Assembly (NCBI RefSeq): GCF_016808335.1
Contig: NC_053150.1
Location: 47,395,607-47,459,606 of the forward strand
From: Panicum virgatum
Taxonomy: Eukaryota > Streptophyta > Magnoliopsida > Poales > Poaceae
Direction of reading: 5' to 3'
DNA: 64,000 nt
This document shows, piece by piece, positions 34,524 through 45,899 of the stretch (within the stretch, counting starts at the first letter, position 1; every line of letters starts with the position of its first letter). Position numbers and translations under genes: made by a program. Under the pieces are notes generated by a model. That model ran no database searches, was not told where the DNA came from, and worked only from the letters and a program-made list of their open reading frames with translations.

Positions 34524-35028
34524 CTACTTATCAGCTTCACGTTCCTCTGCCTTCTGACGTTCCACTTCTGCAATCCTCTTCTGAATCTCTTCCTGGTTTT
34601 TCTTGCGCTTCTCCTCCATCTGTTCTTCATGCAGCATTCGTTGCCACCTTTGTGCAGCCCAACTTGCTTGACGCTCCATGTGGTCCTTATCCTGCAGAGA
34701 TTGCTCGGTGTCTAACCACTGCACGAAATCACATAGAGGCGGTGGAGTCTTTCCCCAAATCATGTTAGAAGTCATTACAAGATCTGAAAGTGACAAACTC
34801 TGATAGTGTTTTGTAGTACCTTTGCTCGGTCCTTGCCGTAATGCTTGGGCGGGTCGTACTCGTAATTCTCGCACATGAAGAACCTCTTGCCAAAATCGTC
34901 CCCCAAAACCCTTGATTTCATTAGTTTGCACAAGGATCCGCAAAAAAACACATAGGCACCTGGACTACTTGGGGGACTGTTTCCGTCACCTTACTCCATG
35001 GAATGTAGGTGGATCCTGAGAATGCCAT
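34524..35028 (-). pseudogene. MULE second gene: GRF-zinc-finger-like protein, convergent with transposase
   Basis: Starts MAFSGSTYIPWSKV (35028). A T-run near 34950 shifts the frame. After it the protein reads FGKRFFMCENYEYDPPKHYG, close to the GRF-type zinc ribbon pattern (RFF.C). A 71-bp intron is inferred (donor GTACTAC at 34819, acceptor AAAG at 34749), joining GKDRAK to TPPPLCDFVQWLDTEQ. A charged coiled-coil tail (EEQMEEKRKKNQEEIQKRIA) ends at 34524. This is the position of mudrB in MuDR, but the sequence is different in kind. Likely single-stranded nucleic-acid binding by analogy with GRF domains. Function in transposition unknown. Confidence 0.55.
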
Positions 35029-35369
35029 GGTGTTGAGCCCTGGCAATCACAAGTGAGCAATCAGATTGCTAATATACTATATCAACGCTAATCATTATTA
35101 GTAACTACACCTAAATGTACCACTAATCACTCCTAATAATAATTAAACTGATTGCTAAAATACTGTTTCAACAAAATACTTTCTACAATTTTCTAACATT
35201 TTCTAAAAAAATTTAATATTATCTTCCAATTTTTAAGACTTTCTAATACTTCTCTAACAATTTTCTAGTACTTTCTAATACTTAATCTAACATTAAATGT
35301 ACTGTATCAATGCTAATCATTACAAGTAACTGCACCTAAATGTACCACTAATCACTCCTAACAATAATT

Positions 35370-35863
35370 AAATTGATTGCTAATGTACTGTTTCAATAAA
35401 AATAATTACAACATAATCTATTTGTAAAGCGTAGAAGAATTTTGGTTACCTGCAGTCGCCGGCTCGAAAATCCGGCAGGGCTTCGCCTCTCTCCCTCCCT
35501 CCCTCTTTTTTCTTGGTTTCTGGAATTTTAGTGATGCAAATGAGGGGTGGGGGACCAGCCATCCCTTATATAAGGGTGGGAGAGCCGGCCGCTCTGCAGC
35601 CGGGCGGCCAGGGCCGGCCGCCCTGCTGCCGGGCGGCCTGGGGGGCCGGCCGACTGGCTGCCGAGCGACCGGCCCTCAGGGACCTGGGCGCAATTTTCTC
35701 CGCAAATTTTTTTCCAGAAATGCTCCTGCCGCTCCGCTGCCGGGCAGCCATGTCCCGGCCGCCTGACAGCGGGGCGGCCGGGGTATATTCTTGTAAATTT
35801 CTAAATCGAAGATATATTTTTGTAAAAAAACGAAAATATAAAATATAAAAATAAAAAAAACGC
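35370..35863 (-). repeat. MULE right TIR
   Basis: The inverted counterpart of the left TIR, somewhat longer because of an extra GGCCGGCCGCCCTGCTGCCG-rich segment (35580-35680). The inner edge extends to the AATTGATTGCTAAT stretch shared with 31340-31360. Confidence 0.8.
35565..35572 (-). promoter_or_regulatory. TATA box in right TIR
   Basis: TATATAAG on the minus strand, the mirror image of the left TIR box. It is placed to transcribe the GRF-like gene. Confidence 0.6.
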
Positions 35864-35873
35864 CGGGAAATCA

Positions 35874-36759
35874 GCCAGGCTGCTGGGTCAACACGGCCCA
35901 CTGCACCGTGTCTCGCCAGGCCTCTTTCTATGTTGGTTGGTTCGAGCCCAGTTTCGTTTTTTTAAAAAAAATCTCCGATGAGGTTATAGTAGGTCAGGAT
36001 TTTTTTTTTTGAGATGAGACTAACGGAAATGAAGCAGAGTACTAGTTTTATAAAATTTGAGACGTCTAAAAAAACTAGCATAAATAACCGGACAAGAAAA
36101 GATCGGTGGTAGTGTGCAATTTTTTGCCCGGAAGAATTTGATCGAGTAGAACAACATGGTTGTCGAGATCGAAACCTCCATTGTTCGACAGAGAAAAGTG
36201 ACGGCAGGAAAAGGAACACCGTGCATCTTGTGTTCCTAAAGGAGAAACATCATCTCGTCAAAGACAACTCAATTGGATGTGTACTACTAGCTAGTACACT
36301 CGCTCCTTATCCTGAGAAGAAAAAATAGCAATTTTTTCTTGCCTTTGCAGACAGTTGTGACTTGTGAGCTATCACAGGTATATATTGCGGTAACTAAACA
36401 GGAATTCGCAAAACAGAGGGTAAATATTAAATTGTTCACCGGGAATGATTTCTTAACCTTTTAACGCAAACCACCAGCAGTCACTACTACTACCTTTTTT
36501 TTTTTTGAGGGCAGTCACCACTACTACCTTGATGCTATAAGCGTATAACTAGCTAGCTTAGTAGCTTGTCATCCACCGACCAGCACATAATGGCACGAAC
36601 ATGATCGTGCTCCTAAGAAATGAAATGGAACTACCACACGCTTCAAAGATGCATGTTTGATCTATGTAACAGAAATGGATAAAAGCTTCAGTGAAAATGC
36701 AAAAAAAAAAAGGTAAAAACGCAAGTAGCTCGCTCTAGCTTATCCGGCAGATGCTCACT
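35874..36759. other. Spacer downstream of the AT-hook gene
   Basis: AT-rich, with no gene recognised. The right end is presumably the 3' UTR of the minus-strand AT-hook gene. Confidence 0.45.
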
Positions 36760-37182
36760 TCACATGCACTCCACCCCGGCCTCGGCGGCTCGCCGGGGAG
36801 TGCTCTTCCGCCGGCTTCCGTTTGACCGGAACCCATTGGACTTGGACTTCACACGGCCCTCCTCGTCCTCTTCTTGCACCAGCTCGTCGGGGCCGCGCTT
36901 CAGCAGCCGCCGCCGCCGCCGCTTCTTGCCTCCGCCCTCGGACGAGCTCTTCGAGTCCTTGATGCTTGGCCGCACCACGGGTTTTGCGCCGTCTCCTGCA
37001 TCCTCCTCCTCCTCGGCCTCGGCGCCGTCCTTGTCGTCGGCGTCGTCGTTGAGAGGCTTCTGAGGCCTTCTCCCCCTCCTCTTGGGGGTGGGCGGCACCT
37101 CCTCCTCGCCGCCGCTGCCGTCTTCGTCGTCGTTGCTCGCGGCTTCGATCGCTTTCTTGCTCTTTCCTCGAGGCCTGCCCAT
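36760..37182 (-). CDS. Small AT-hook-type nuclear protein, conserved in plants
   Basis: 140 aa, start MGRPRGKSKK (37182), stop TGA at 36762-36760. It has two AT-hook-like cores: GRPRGK (2-7), and KRRGRRPQKP around residues 34-43. A long acidic stretch (DDADDKDGAEAEEEEDAGDG) follows, then basic KKRRRRR, and the conserved C-terminus GSRRKSTPRRAAEAGVECM. The composition fits a chromatin-associated DNA-binding protein. I recall this C-terminus from uncharacterised plant proteins but cannot name a gene. A likely acceptor (TTTTGCAG, about 37238) precedes the ATG, so a 5' UTR intron with the leader exon near 37.8-38.1 kb is probable. An in-frame ATG at 37248 exists but lies across or at that junction. 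The gene is intact. Confidence 0.82.
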   Translation of the reverse strand: MGRPRGKSKKAIEAASNDDEDGSGGEEEVPPTPKRRGRRPQKPLNDDADDKDGAEAEEEEDAGDGAKPVVRPSIKDSKSSSEGGGKKRRRRRLLKRGPDELVQEEDEEGRVKSKSNGFRSNGSRRKSTPRRAAEAGVECM

Positions 37183-39140
37183 GTATCCAATGGTTCTTCC
37201 AACCAAACAAGGGGGCCTCCCTACTTGGCCAGAGCTGCAAAATGGCACAAGAAACAGTTTTACTTATCTGAGACTGAAGAGGATAAAGGTAGCATGCACT
37301 CGGAAAAATGGACATGCCACAGATGTTCGAGATGAAACAAAGCTACAGGCTACAGTTGATTGACATGGAGTGAAAAAAACTTGAGAAATCAGGTGCTTGC
37401 TGTGTGACGAGCACAGAGGCAGAACTGAGCCGAACTTGCGCTACTGCCCAAAAGGTTTGCAAGGGCGTGGAGCCTTGAGCTAGGCTAAAAATCTGAAGAA
37501 CCAATGGATCGAGCAAGGACCAGGATGATGAGCAGCAACATGGAGAGGCTCGAGGAGAAAGCAGCCATCTATTACCGAGTACTCTCAGCGGTTACAGAAA
37601 AGGGACTCCGCCGAAGCATCATTCAGAGTTCAGAGACATACACTCTATCACCACAACGACGGCTAACTCTTACCAGAAGGATTCTGAAATCTGAATCCGA
37701 ACCAAACAAAGAGCACGAACACAGATCGAACAGAAACAGGACACAGGAACAGGAAATGGAACGGCAGACGCTGACCTCTTCCCGCCTCCCTCGTGCCTGT
37801 ATCTGCTTGCGCCCTGCCCTACTCGTCGCTCAAGATCAAGAGCAACCCATCCGATCCCTCTGGACTGACGGGTTCTACGCACCGGCTGGCGAGAGGTTTG
37901 TGTGGTTCTTGGAAACGATCAGGAGGGATAGGGTGAATGCAGAGATCGACCAGCAGAGGCCCCAGGGAGGAAGGCAGCTCGAGGAAGCAGCAGTGTGGGG
38001 GACTCCGTGTCCGTGGTGTGGCGATGCGTGTTTGTTTTCTATAGGCCGGTGGACATTTGCTCCAGATGTTGTCAGCAGGCTCAGCAGGTGGCGATGCTGA
38101 TGAGAGCGGGGTCTGGAGTGTGCACACAGCAAACAAGCGGCACCATGGAGGCACAGGCACGTGCTCATTAGCAGATAGCACAGGTCGGATCCGGTTGGAA
38201 ATTACATGAGGTCCTCTTGTTTATTTCGTGTAGGTCGTACTAACTTCATCAGCTGCTAATCATCATCGTCTCATAATATATAAAAATGGCACGTGATCCT
38301 GTTGCCTGACAGAGACGCATAAAAAAGGGGGTTCTCTCTTGCCATTTGTCACGTGATTTATACACTAAAATCTGGAAAAAAAAACATGAAACATCGGATC
38401 AGAAGCTCAGAACCCAATAGCATTTTTATCCTCTGGTCGATAGATCAATGGCATTTTCACGGCCACACGTGCTAATTCTCAATCACTTCTCGTGGTGTGT
38501 TGCGTTAAGCTTCACCTAGTCTACGTATACCATGCAGTCAGTCCAAAAAAAGAGTTTTTCTTTTAATTTCTTCAACGGGAGAAATTACTAAACGAGCTTT
38601 GCGTTCGTAGTAAATAAACACGGTGCACCGTACCCCGTGCCGCACGTACAAAAAGCTTGCAGCGTGAGGCTGAAGACCCATCGGCACACGACGTCCCTGT
38701 CACAGTGTCACTGCAAAGATGAAGAAGCTTTCTTCCCGGCGCGGCGATGATCTCGCTACAAATCTCGACGGGTGTAACCACACTTGATGCGCCCCCTCCA
38801 TGCCCCTCTCTCCGGCGAGTCAAAATAAAAAATTGACCTCCGATCCCCCGCCGCGCGAAGCGGCGTTCGCTTCCACCGCACGAAAAGGAGACCTCGTTGC
38901 CTCGGTGGTGGTGGCGGATCAGACGACGAGGCCGGCCGGCCGTGGGTGACCCGTGCCTTCGCCAATCGCCATCACTCCACCCATGCCCGTGCCTGTGCTG
39001 TGCATGCAGAGACGCAGTCAGCTAGCGTAAACTTTGGCCGGCCACCGCGCTGTCAGCGTCGTCGTCAGGCACACCGAGCCGTTGCAAAATACCAAATTCC
39101 AATTTTTTTTTCCAGCACCTGCATGGAGACTTAAATCTAG
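37183..39140 (-). promoter_or_regulatory. 5' UTR, intron and promoter region of the AT-hook gene
   Basis: A GC-richer block at about 37770-38100 on the minus strand ends GGGAAGAG|GTCAGC (about 37780), a plausible leader-exon donor matching the acceptor near 37238. Beyond 38.1 kb the DNA is mixed, and 38.8-39.06 kb is GC-rich without a recognised gene. A 198-codon plus-strand frame (37504-38100) lies antisense to this leader and has no domain. Confidence 0.4.
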
Positions 39141-39159
39141 ACGAAATAAAAAATGCATT

Positions 39160-39365
39160 GTGACTGCTGTCTGTAAATGGCGAGACGAATCTAATGAACC
39201 TAATTAGGCTGTAATCAGGCGCTAAATTGCTACAGTAATGCTACAGTAAACAACCTCTTATGACGGATTAATTAGTCTCATTAGATTCATTTCGCGATTT
39301 ACAGACGAGTTCTGTAATTATTTTTGTGATTAGTCTATATTTAGTACTTCAAATGTAGAAAGATG
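39160..39365. mobile_element. MITE of the GAATCTAATGA-core group
   Basis: Contains the inverted core pair GGCGAGACGAATCTAATGAA and CTCATTAGATTCATTTCGCG with CTACAGTAATGCTACAGTAA between them, as in the 9.39-kb and 49.2-kb elements. The outer termini are not clear. Confidence 0.5.
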
Positions 39366-39578
39366 CCTTTTCAAAAATTTTACAACGCGCAACCACACGG
39401 GGCGAGATGAGTGGGCAGGAGAAAGGAGCGGCGACGGCTAGGGTGAGCACTGTGGAAGAAGGGAGGGAGAGACAGAGAGAGGGGACTGGGGAAGGAGGGG
39501 ACAAGGAGTCGCGGGCAGCTGCTGTCTGCCGCTGTCGCCGACATCGGCGTGCGGGCGGGCGCCTGCAGGTCGAGGAGG

Positions 39579-40321
39579 TGAAAAAGATCGAGTGATCTGG
39601 CTTAAGAGGAGGAAGGGGCAAATTAGGCACTCTAAAAATCTTAACATACGGTTTTAACTAGTTTACACAAAACTTCAACTAAATCAAGCTATTTAGATGT
39701 GCAACTACGGTTCACCTTAGTGTGAAACCCTTATCCCAAAAGAATTTAGTAGCCTATAGCCAATCCTATCAAGAAACTACTCTATAAAAGTAAAGGCACA
39801 TAAGTTGCAATATGAAATGCGGAAGTTTAAAGAGAGGGATGACAGAAAGCGAACTCTCGACACGAGGATTTATCCCGTGGTTCGGATTGCCACAAAGGCG
39901 CTCCTACGTCCACATTATTGAATCACTCACGAAGAGTATCGCTTCTGGCAATCAAGTCTCTTCCGTGAACACAATCACGGTCACCTTGATCCCGATCTTC
40001 ACTAAGAGAGATTGCTCACGAAGGAGGGATCTCCGTCCCCCGCACAATGTCGTCGACGCCGCTCCACACCAAGCCGGAGGGTCGTTTACTTGCCGGCGAG
40101 CCACCAAAGCTCCAAGGATGGCCGGCGTACCAAGATACAAGGATGGTTCACTCTAGAACCACAGCACAAGGATCTAAACCTTGCTTGATCACTCTCTGAA
40201 GAGCTAACCTTGCACTAACACTCACAAAGCTTGTGCTAAGGACTAAGGATTTGATTTTTTATACTCTTGGATGGCTTGGAGGTGTTCTTGGGTGTGTGTG
40301 TGGGATGTCCAGCAACTCCAG
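39579..40321 (-). repeat. Truncated LTR of the gag-only family
   Basis: Begins TGAAAAAGATCGAGTG and follows the LTR at 40322 closely through GATGTCCAGCAACTCCAG. It then stops exactly where the next LTR (TGAAAGTGATCGG) begins. It corresponds to about half an LTR. Either the 40.3-kb element inserted into an older LTR of its own family, or unequal recombination joined the two. Confidence 0.75.
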
Positions 40322-41790
40322 TGAAAGTGATCGGATGCTCTAGCCTAAGAGGGGGAGGGGGTGAATTAGGCACTATTAAAACCTTAATCTATGGCTCCAA
40401 CTAGTTTGCACAAAGTTTAAACTAAAACAAGCTAACTAGATGTGCAACTACGGTTCACCTTAGTGTGTAACCCTCATCCCAAAAGAGTTTTGCAACCTAT
40501 AGCCAATCCTAGCAAGATACTACACCAAGAAGGTAAAGACACACAAGTTGCAATATGAAATGCGGAAGCTTAAAGAGAGGAATGAGAGGAAGCGAACTCT
40601 CGACACGAGGATTTTTCCCGTGGTTCGGATTGCCACAAAGACGCCCCTACGTCCACGTTGTTGAAGCACTCACGAAGAGTATCGCTTCCCGGCAATCAAG
40701 TCTCTTCCGTGAACACAATCACGGTCACCTTGATCCCGATCTTCACTAAGAGAGATTGCCCACGAAGGAGGGGTCTCCGTCCCCGCACAATGTCGTCGAC
40801 GCCGCTCCACACCAAGCCGGAGGGTCGTTGACTTGCCGGCGAGCCACCAATTGCTCCAAGGGGCCGGCGCACCGTAATACAAGTGTGGTTCACTCTAGAA
40901 CCAGCCACAAGGATCTCAACCTTGCTTGTTCACTCACTCAAGAGCTAATCTAGCACTCACACTTTACAAAGCTAGTGCTAAAACCTAAAGATATGATCAA
41001 TGGGCTCTTGTATGGCTTGGACGTGTTCTTGGGTGTGTATGAGATGTCTTGGGACTCCAGCAAACTTCAAATGGCCGGGGTGAGACGTATTTATAGGCCA
41101 CCAAGTCTTGTTGCCGTTGCTCCAACGGTCAACAGAAAACAACATACCATCGGATGAACCGATGCCTCTGTATGGGGCGGCGTCGGTTCATCCGGTCACT
41201 CTCAGACCTAAAGTAGCCGTTGAGTTTTTGACGCACTGTCTGCGACACCACCGGTTTAACTGATGACTGTGTGTCGGTTAAACCGGTCACTCACAACACT
41301 CAACTAGCCGTTGGCCTCTTTCTCTCCTGCTGACGTCATTACACCGGTGCTATGCTCCGATGGACCACCGGTTCAACCGGTGCTGAAGACTTGACTCCTG
41401 CGTGCTTGACATCGTCTCTGGAACATAGTACATCCAATGCACCGATGCCTAGCTTGACGCCGTTGGTTCAATCGGTGACTTGTCTATCTTGACTTGGTCT
41501 TTGCTTGATCTCCATTTGGTGCTCAGATTTGCACTGATGCCAGGGCGTCGGAACTTCCGACAACCATCGGATGCACCGATGCTACATGCATCGGTTCTTT
41601 CGGTGCTCCTGTTTTCTGCAGAACTCATCCAATTCAGCGTTTCTTTGAGTTCTTTCTTCGTGTATTGCTTTGTATGCCATTTTTACTTCATCTCTGGGAT
41701 CTAGAAATATTCACTTAACAAAACCATTAGTCCAATTGATTGCGTTGTCATACGATCACCAAAATCACTCGAAATGACATAAATAGTGCC
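40322..41790 (-). repeat. 3' LTR of gag-only element
   Basis: A TATA box on the minus strand reads TATAAATA (41095-41088). Upstream of it (higher coordinates, 41150-41620) are paired palindromic motifs such as CATCGGATGAACCGATG and CCGGTTCAACCGGTG. The right border is placed by loss of similarity with the other LTR. Confidence 0.75.
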
Positions 41791-42538
41791 GTGTTAGATG
41801 AGCACATAGGCTAAGAACTTAGATATGAGCATTTAAGTTCTAAGGAGCATGGCTCAATATGCATGAAGCACAATTTATCTAATCACTCTTATAGAGTTGT
41901 TTGTTCACATTGAGCGTGAATAACATTCTCTTACAGTGTTAACTCCATCGTGAGACTACAAAAGATAAACTTGCAAACATGTTAGTCTCAAAATCACAAC
42001 CTATAGGATGAACTCACCCTAAATATGTGCATTTATTGTTTGAATTACCAAGCAAATGTATGCACATTGATTTTGACACAATTGAGAAGTTTATTCTATA
42101 GCTTGTGTTCATGGTACACATATGAAACACATACCTCATGAAGTCCATGTACCATGAAGGGTAACCTTGTGTAGCTTTCTACACACTTATCAAACCATGT
42201 AGATTGCTCATGGGTTAGAATCATGACACAAACAACCTACCATATATAACACTACGAGATGCAAAGCATGCAAACATCCTAGCAAGAGCAATGGAGCTAC
42301 ATGATGCTTGAATTTAAATCTATCAACCATGACCTAATAGGGGATTTGGGCAACGAATGTCCAAGTTGTGAGCTTAGCTTGTTTTGGCTTGAACCTTCAC
42401 TTCAACTTGTAAGCTAAGACTCTAAATCTCCCGAAGCCGTTCTTGGTTTTAAGTCTCCTTTGGAACCCTCACCGTTTGAGGCCCCTTCATATTGGTGATG
42501 ATATCCTTGGGCACCCAAATGGAGTGGTTCCAACTCCT
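41791..42538 (-). other. Non-coding internal 3' region of gag-only element
   Basis: Between the gag stop and the 3' LTR. AT-rich, no pol domains in any frame, no clear polypurine tract. Confidence 0.5.
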
Positions 42539-44321
42539 TTACTTCTTCCCAACCTTGTGAGCAACCACCTTGTCATTTGTCTTCTTTTTGATTACATAGG
42601 AGATGCTATTGTTTTTGTTTCTCTGGTTGGGCTTGGTGTAGATGAGAGAATTCTTGATTGTGAGCTTCTTTTTGTTCTTCTCATCCGAAAGCTTCTTATT
42701 TGGTTGAGGACACTTGTTCGACTTATGGCCTTCTTTGTGGCACTTTGAGCAAGTCACGGTGGACCCCTTCTCAAGTTTCTTCATCATGTCTTCATGGTTA
42801 TTTTGAGAAGATTGGACATTGCTCTCTATGCCTTTGCCCTTCAATCTATACAAGTCCTTCATGAGCCTTTCCACTTCTTGCTTGAGCTCATCATTTTCCT
42901 TGGCAATGAGATCATCACATGATTCTACAAACAATATTCTCATAACATTTCTCATTGCAAGGGTTAGAGCAAGAATCATCAATTAAATCAATGCAAGAAG
43001 TTGAAGCATCTACCCTAGAGATAGAAATTGCACAAGGAATAGTTTGCTTTATTTCCGAAGAGTCATTAGTATCATTAATGCTCTCTAATTTTAATTTGAG
43101 CTCTTCATGTTCCTTGCTAAGCAATTTGAATTTGCACATCAAATCTTCAAAATTTGTAGCAAGAGAAGCATTTAGATCTTTGAGAGTATTAATGTTTTTA
43201 ATTTCTTTTGATTGCTTCTTAATGACTTTTTGGTGCTCATGAACAAGGTCAAGAATTTCATCAATTGAAGGAGAGTCGGAGTCATCATCACTCACATCGC
43301 TATCCATACATTTAGCCATAAAGCAAGTGTTGGATGATGATCCCATGCGAGTGGTGAATTTCTTGTTTGATTCATCACTTGAACTTGCACTTGATTCTTC
43401 ACCACCGCTAACCCATTCACCAAATATGGCAAATGATTCATGCTTGGGCTTCTTCTCCTTCTTTTGCTTGTTCTTCTTGAACTTCTTCTCAACCTTCATA
43501 AGTTGATGGTGAGGCCCATCTTTGAGGAAGACCATATACCCCATTGAGTTGATTTTCTTCAAGCATTTGTTCATCTTATTTACTTGCTTGTAGAGGTTGA
43601 GGTGCATTGGCTCTTTATCATCACTTGAGGAGTTTCTTGCATCCTCTTCTTTCTCATCACTTGAGCTATCTTTGATGGCCATCTTCTTCAACTTCTTGAG
43701 TTGTTTGCATGCAAGAGCACTATGCGTTGGTGAAGAAGAAGACGCTTTTGCCTTGATGTCATTGCATAGCTCATGGGCAATCACCTTGTTGAGGACTTGA
43801 TTTGGTGTCATTGTGGTGAGATCTTTTTCATATAGAATTGTTGTCACCAAATCATAGTCCGGCCTTCGGAGTGAGTGAAGGATCTTGCGAATGAGTTCCA
43901 AATCTTCAATTTGGTTCACACCTAAGGAATTAATCTCATTCAAAAGAGTATTCAATCGTGAGTACATAGATTCGGCATTCTCATCAAGTTGTTTAAAACT
44001 ATTAAGCTTATAAATGAGAATATGATATCTTTCGTTGGCAACATCCTCCGTGCCCTCATGGTTCTCGATGATAGTTTGCCATAGCTTTTTAGCATTTTCA
44101 CAAGAATAAACACGATTGAACACATTATCACTAAGAGAAGACAAAATTATACATTTTGCGGTGACATCATATTGCTTCTCTTGTTGACCATTATTTTTTA
44201 TGCCCTCACTCACAACTCTCCAAACGTTTAGTCCCATCGTTTGGAGATGGGCTTGCATTAGCATCTTCCATCGTTGGAAGCCCGTGCCGTCGAACCGTGG
44301 AGCGGGTCTAAAAGGATCCAT
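42539..44321 (-). pseudogene. Gag polyprotein (UBN2 type) with zinc knuckle, one frameshift
   Basis: From MDPFRPAPRFDGTGFQRW (44321) the frame runs 468 codons: UBN2/DUF4219-type gag (WKMLMQAHLQTMGL; NAKKLWQTIIENHEGTED; ILHSLRRPDYDLVTTIL), a Ser/Asp-rich linker, and a long coiled coil. It ends early at 42915. The family sequence continues in another phase from about 42930 (SCDDLIAKENDELKQEVERL) to the knuckle CSKCHKEGHKSNKC and stop at 42539. One frameshift therefore separates the body from the RNA-binding knuckle. Nothing pol-like follows before the 3' LTR. Confidence 0.85.
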
Positions 44322-44433
44322 CCTTTCCCCCTAAGAGTTAACTCACTAGGCGGTGAAGCCTACCGATCTAATGAGCCGGTAAACACAAATTTGCCAATGG
44401 AATTGGCTTTCTTTGTGAGAGAAGTGAGAACCT

Positions 44434-44448
44434 GGCTCTGATACTAAT
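44434..44448 (-). other. Primer-binding site
   Basis: Directly after the 5' LTR end, reading (A)TTAGTATCAGAGCC on the minus strand. It is one mismatch from the TGGTATCAGAGC complement of initiator tRNA-Met, as used by copia elements. Confidence 0.75.
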
Positions 44449-45899
44449 TGAAAGTTATCGGGTGCTCTAGGCTAAGAGGGGGAGGGGATGAATTAGACAA
44501 TTTAAAAACCTTAACCTGTGGCTCCAACTAGTTTGCACAAAACTTAAACTAAATCAAACTATCTAGATGTGCAACTACGGTCCACCTTAGTCTGAAACCC
44601 TCATCCCAAAAGAGTTTAGCAACATATAGCCAATCCTATCAAGAAACTACTCTATAAAAGTAAAGACACATAAATTGCAATATGAAATACGGAAGCTTAA
44701 AGAGAGGGATGAGAGGAAGCGAACTCTCGACACGAGGATTTATCCCGTGGTTCGAATTGCCACAAAGGCGCCCCTACGTCCACGTTGTTGAAGCACTCAC
44801 GAAGAGTATCGCTTCCAGCAATAAAGTCTCTTCCGTGAACACAATCACGGTCACCTGGATCCCGATCTTCACTAAGGGAGATTGCTCACGAAGGAGGGGT
44901 CTCCGTCCCCCGCACAATGTCGTCGATGCCGCTCCACACCAAGTCGGAGAGTCGTTGACTTGCCGGCGAGCCACCAAAGCTCCAAGGATGGCCGGCGCAC
45001 CAAGATACAAGGATGGTTCACTCTAGAACCACAACACAAGTATCTAAATCTTGCTTGATCACTCTCTGAAGAGCTAACCTTACACTAACACTCACAAAGC
45101 TTGTGCTAAGGACTAACGATTTGATCTTTTATGCTCTTGGATGGCTTGGAGGTGTTCTTGGGTGTGTGTGGGATGTCCAGCAACTCCAGCAAACTTCAAA
45201 TGACCCGGAGAGCTCATATATATAGGCATCCAAGTCGAACTAGGCGTTTGTAGCCGTTAGCAGCATTTCTGTGTGGGCATCGGAACTTCCGGTGCTTCAG
45301 CATCGGTTCTTCCGGTCACTCACAAGCTGAAACTAGCCGTTGGCTTCTCTGACGCTTCTGCAACTGAGTTGGCAACCACCGGTTTACCCGATGACTTAGT
45401 GTCGGTTCAACCGGTGCCTCTTGATCTCCATGTATCCGTTGCCCTTGCTGACGTCAGTGTACCGACGCCTTACTTCGACACTCCACCGATTCAACCGGTA
45501 CTGAAGGCGTGGCTCTCTCGCGCTTGACATCGTCTCTGGAACATAGTACATTGATTGCACCGACAGTTCTCTTGACACCGTCGGTTCAACCGGTGCTTCA
45601 TTTTTTCTTCACTTGATTTCCAGAGGCGCTCAGTCTTACACCAAAGCCAGACCGTCAGATCTTCCGGCAACCATCGGATGCACCGATGCTGTAGGCATCG
45701 GTTCTTCCGGTGCTACTGGTTTCAGTAGAACTCGTCCAGTTCAGTGTTTCTTTGAGTTCTTTTTTTCGTGTTTTGTTTTGCATGTCTTTTTTACTTCATC
45801 CCTGAGATCTAGAAATGTTCACTTAATAAAACCATTAGTCTCATTGATTATGTTGTCATTCGATCACTAAAATGTCTCGAAATGACATAAATAATGCCA
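44449..45899 (-). repeat. 5' LTR of gag-only element
   Basis: The same structure as the partner LTR, with TATATATA in AGCTCATATATATAGGC (about 45216) and the palindrome pairs at 45280-45715. It has diverged visibly from its partner, so the insertion is not recent. Confidence 0.75.

Larger units (their letters stand above)
30950..35863 (+). mobile_element. Two-gene Mutator-like element (MULE), 4.9 kb
   Basis: Long TIRs (left 30950 to about 31360, right about 35370-35863) begin CGGTTTTTTTATT and GCGTTTTTTTTATT. They are flanked by CGGGAAATC(A) on both sides (30940 and 35864), a 9-10 bp TSD. The left TIR drives a MuDR-type transposase to the right. The right TIR drives a second gene to the left, so the genes converge near 34.0-34.5 kb. 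Both are damaged. The layout parallels maize MuDR (mudrA/mudrB). Confidence 0.85.
40322..45899 (-). mobile_element. Gag-only copia-like LTR retrotransposon
   Basis: LTRs at 40322-41790 (3' in element sense) and 44449-45899 (5'). Both begin TGAAAG in plus orientation and match through ACATAAATAATGCCA-type ends. The internal region is 2.66 kb with a primer-binding site, gag and zinc knuckle, but no protease, integrase, RT or RNase H. This is the TR-GAG type, mobilised in trans by a full relative if at all. No matching target duplication was found outside, consistent with the LTR abutting an older copy on the left. Confidence 0.75.

Noticed and set aside
36764..37335. Plus-strand frames opposite the AT-hook gene
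   Set aside because: Shadows of the minus-strand gene, whose protein has recognisable AT-hooks and a conserved C-terminus.
39812..45026. Similar 60-115 codon plus-strand frames at 39812-40156, 40555-40749 and 44682-45026
   Set aside because: They are the same LTR sequence seen three times, antisense to the element, with no domain; conservation comes from LTR homology.
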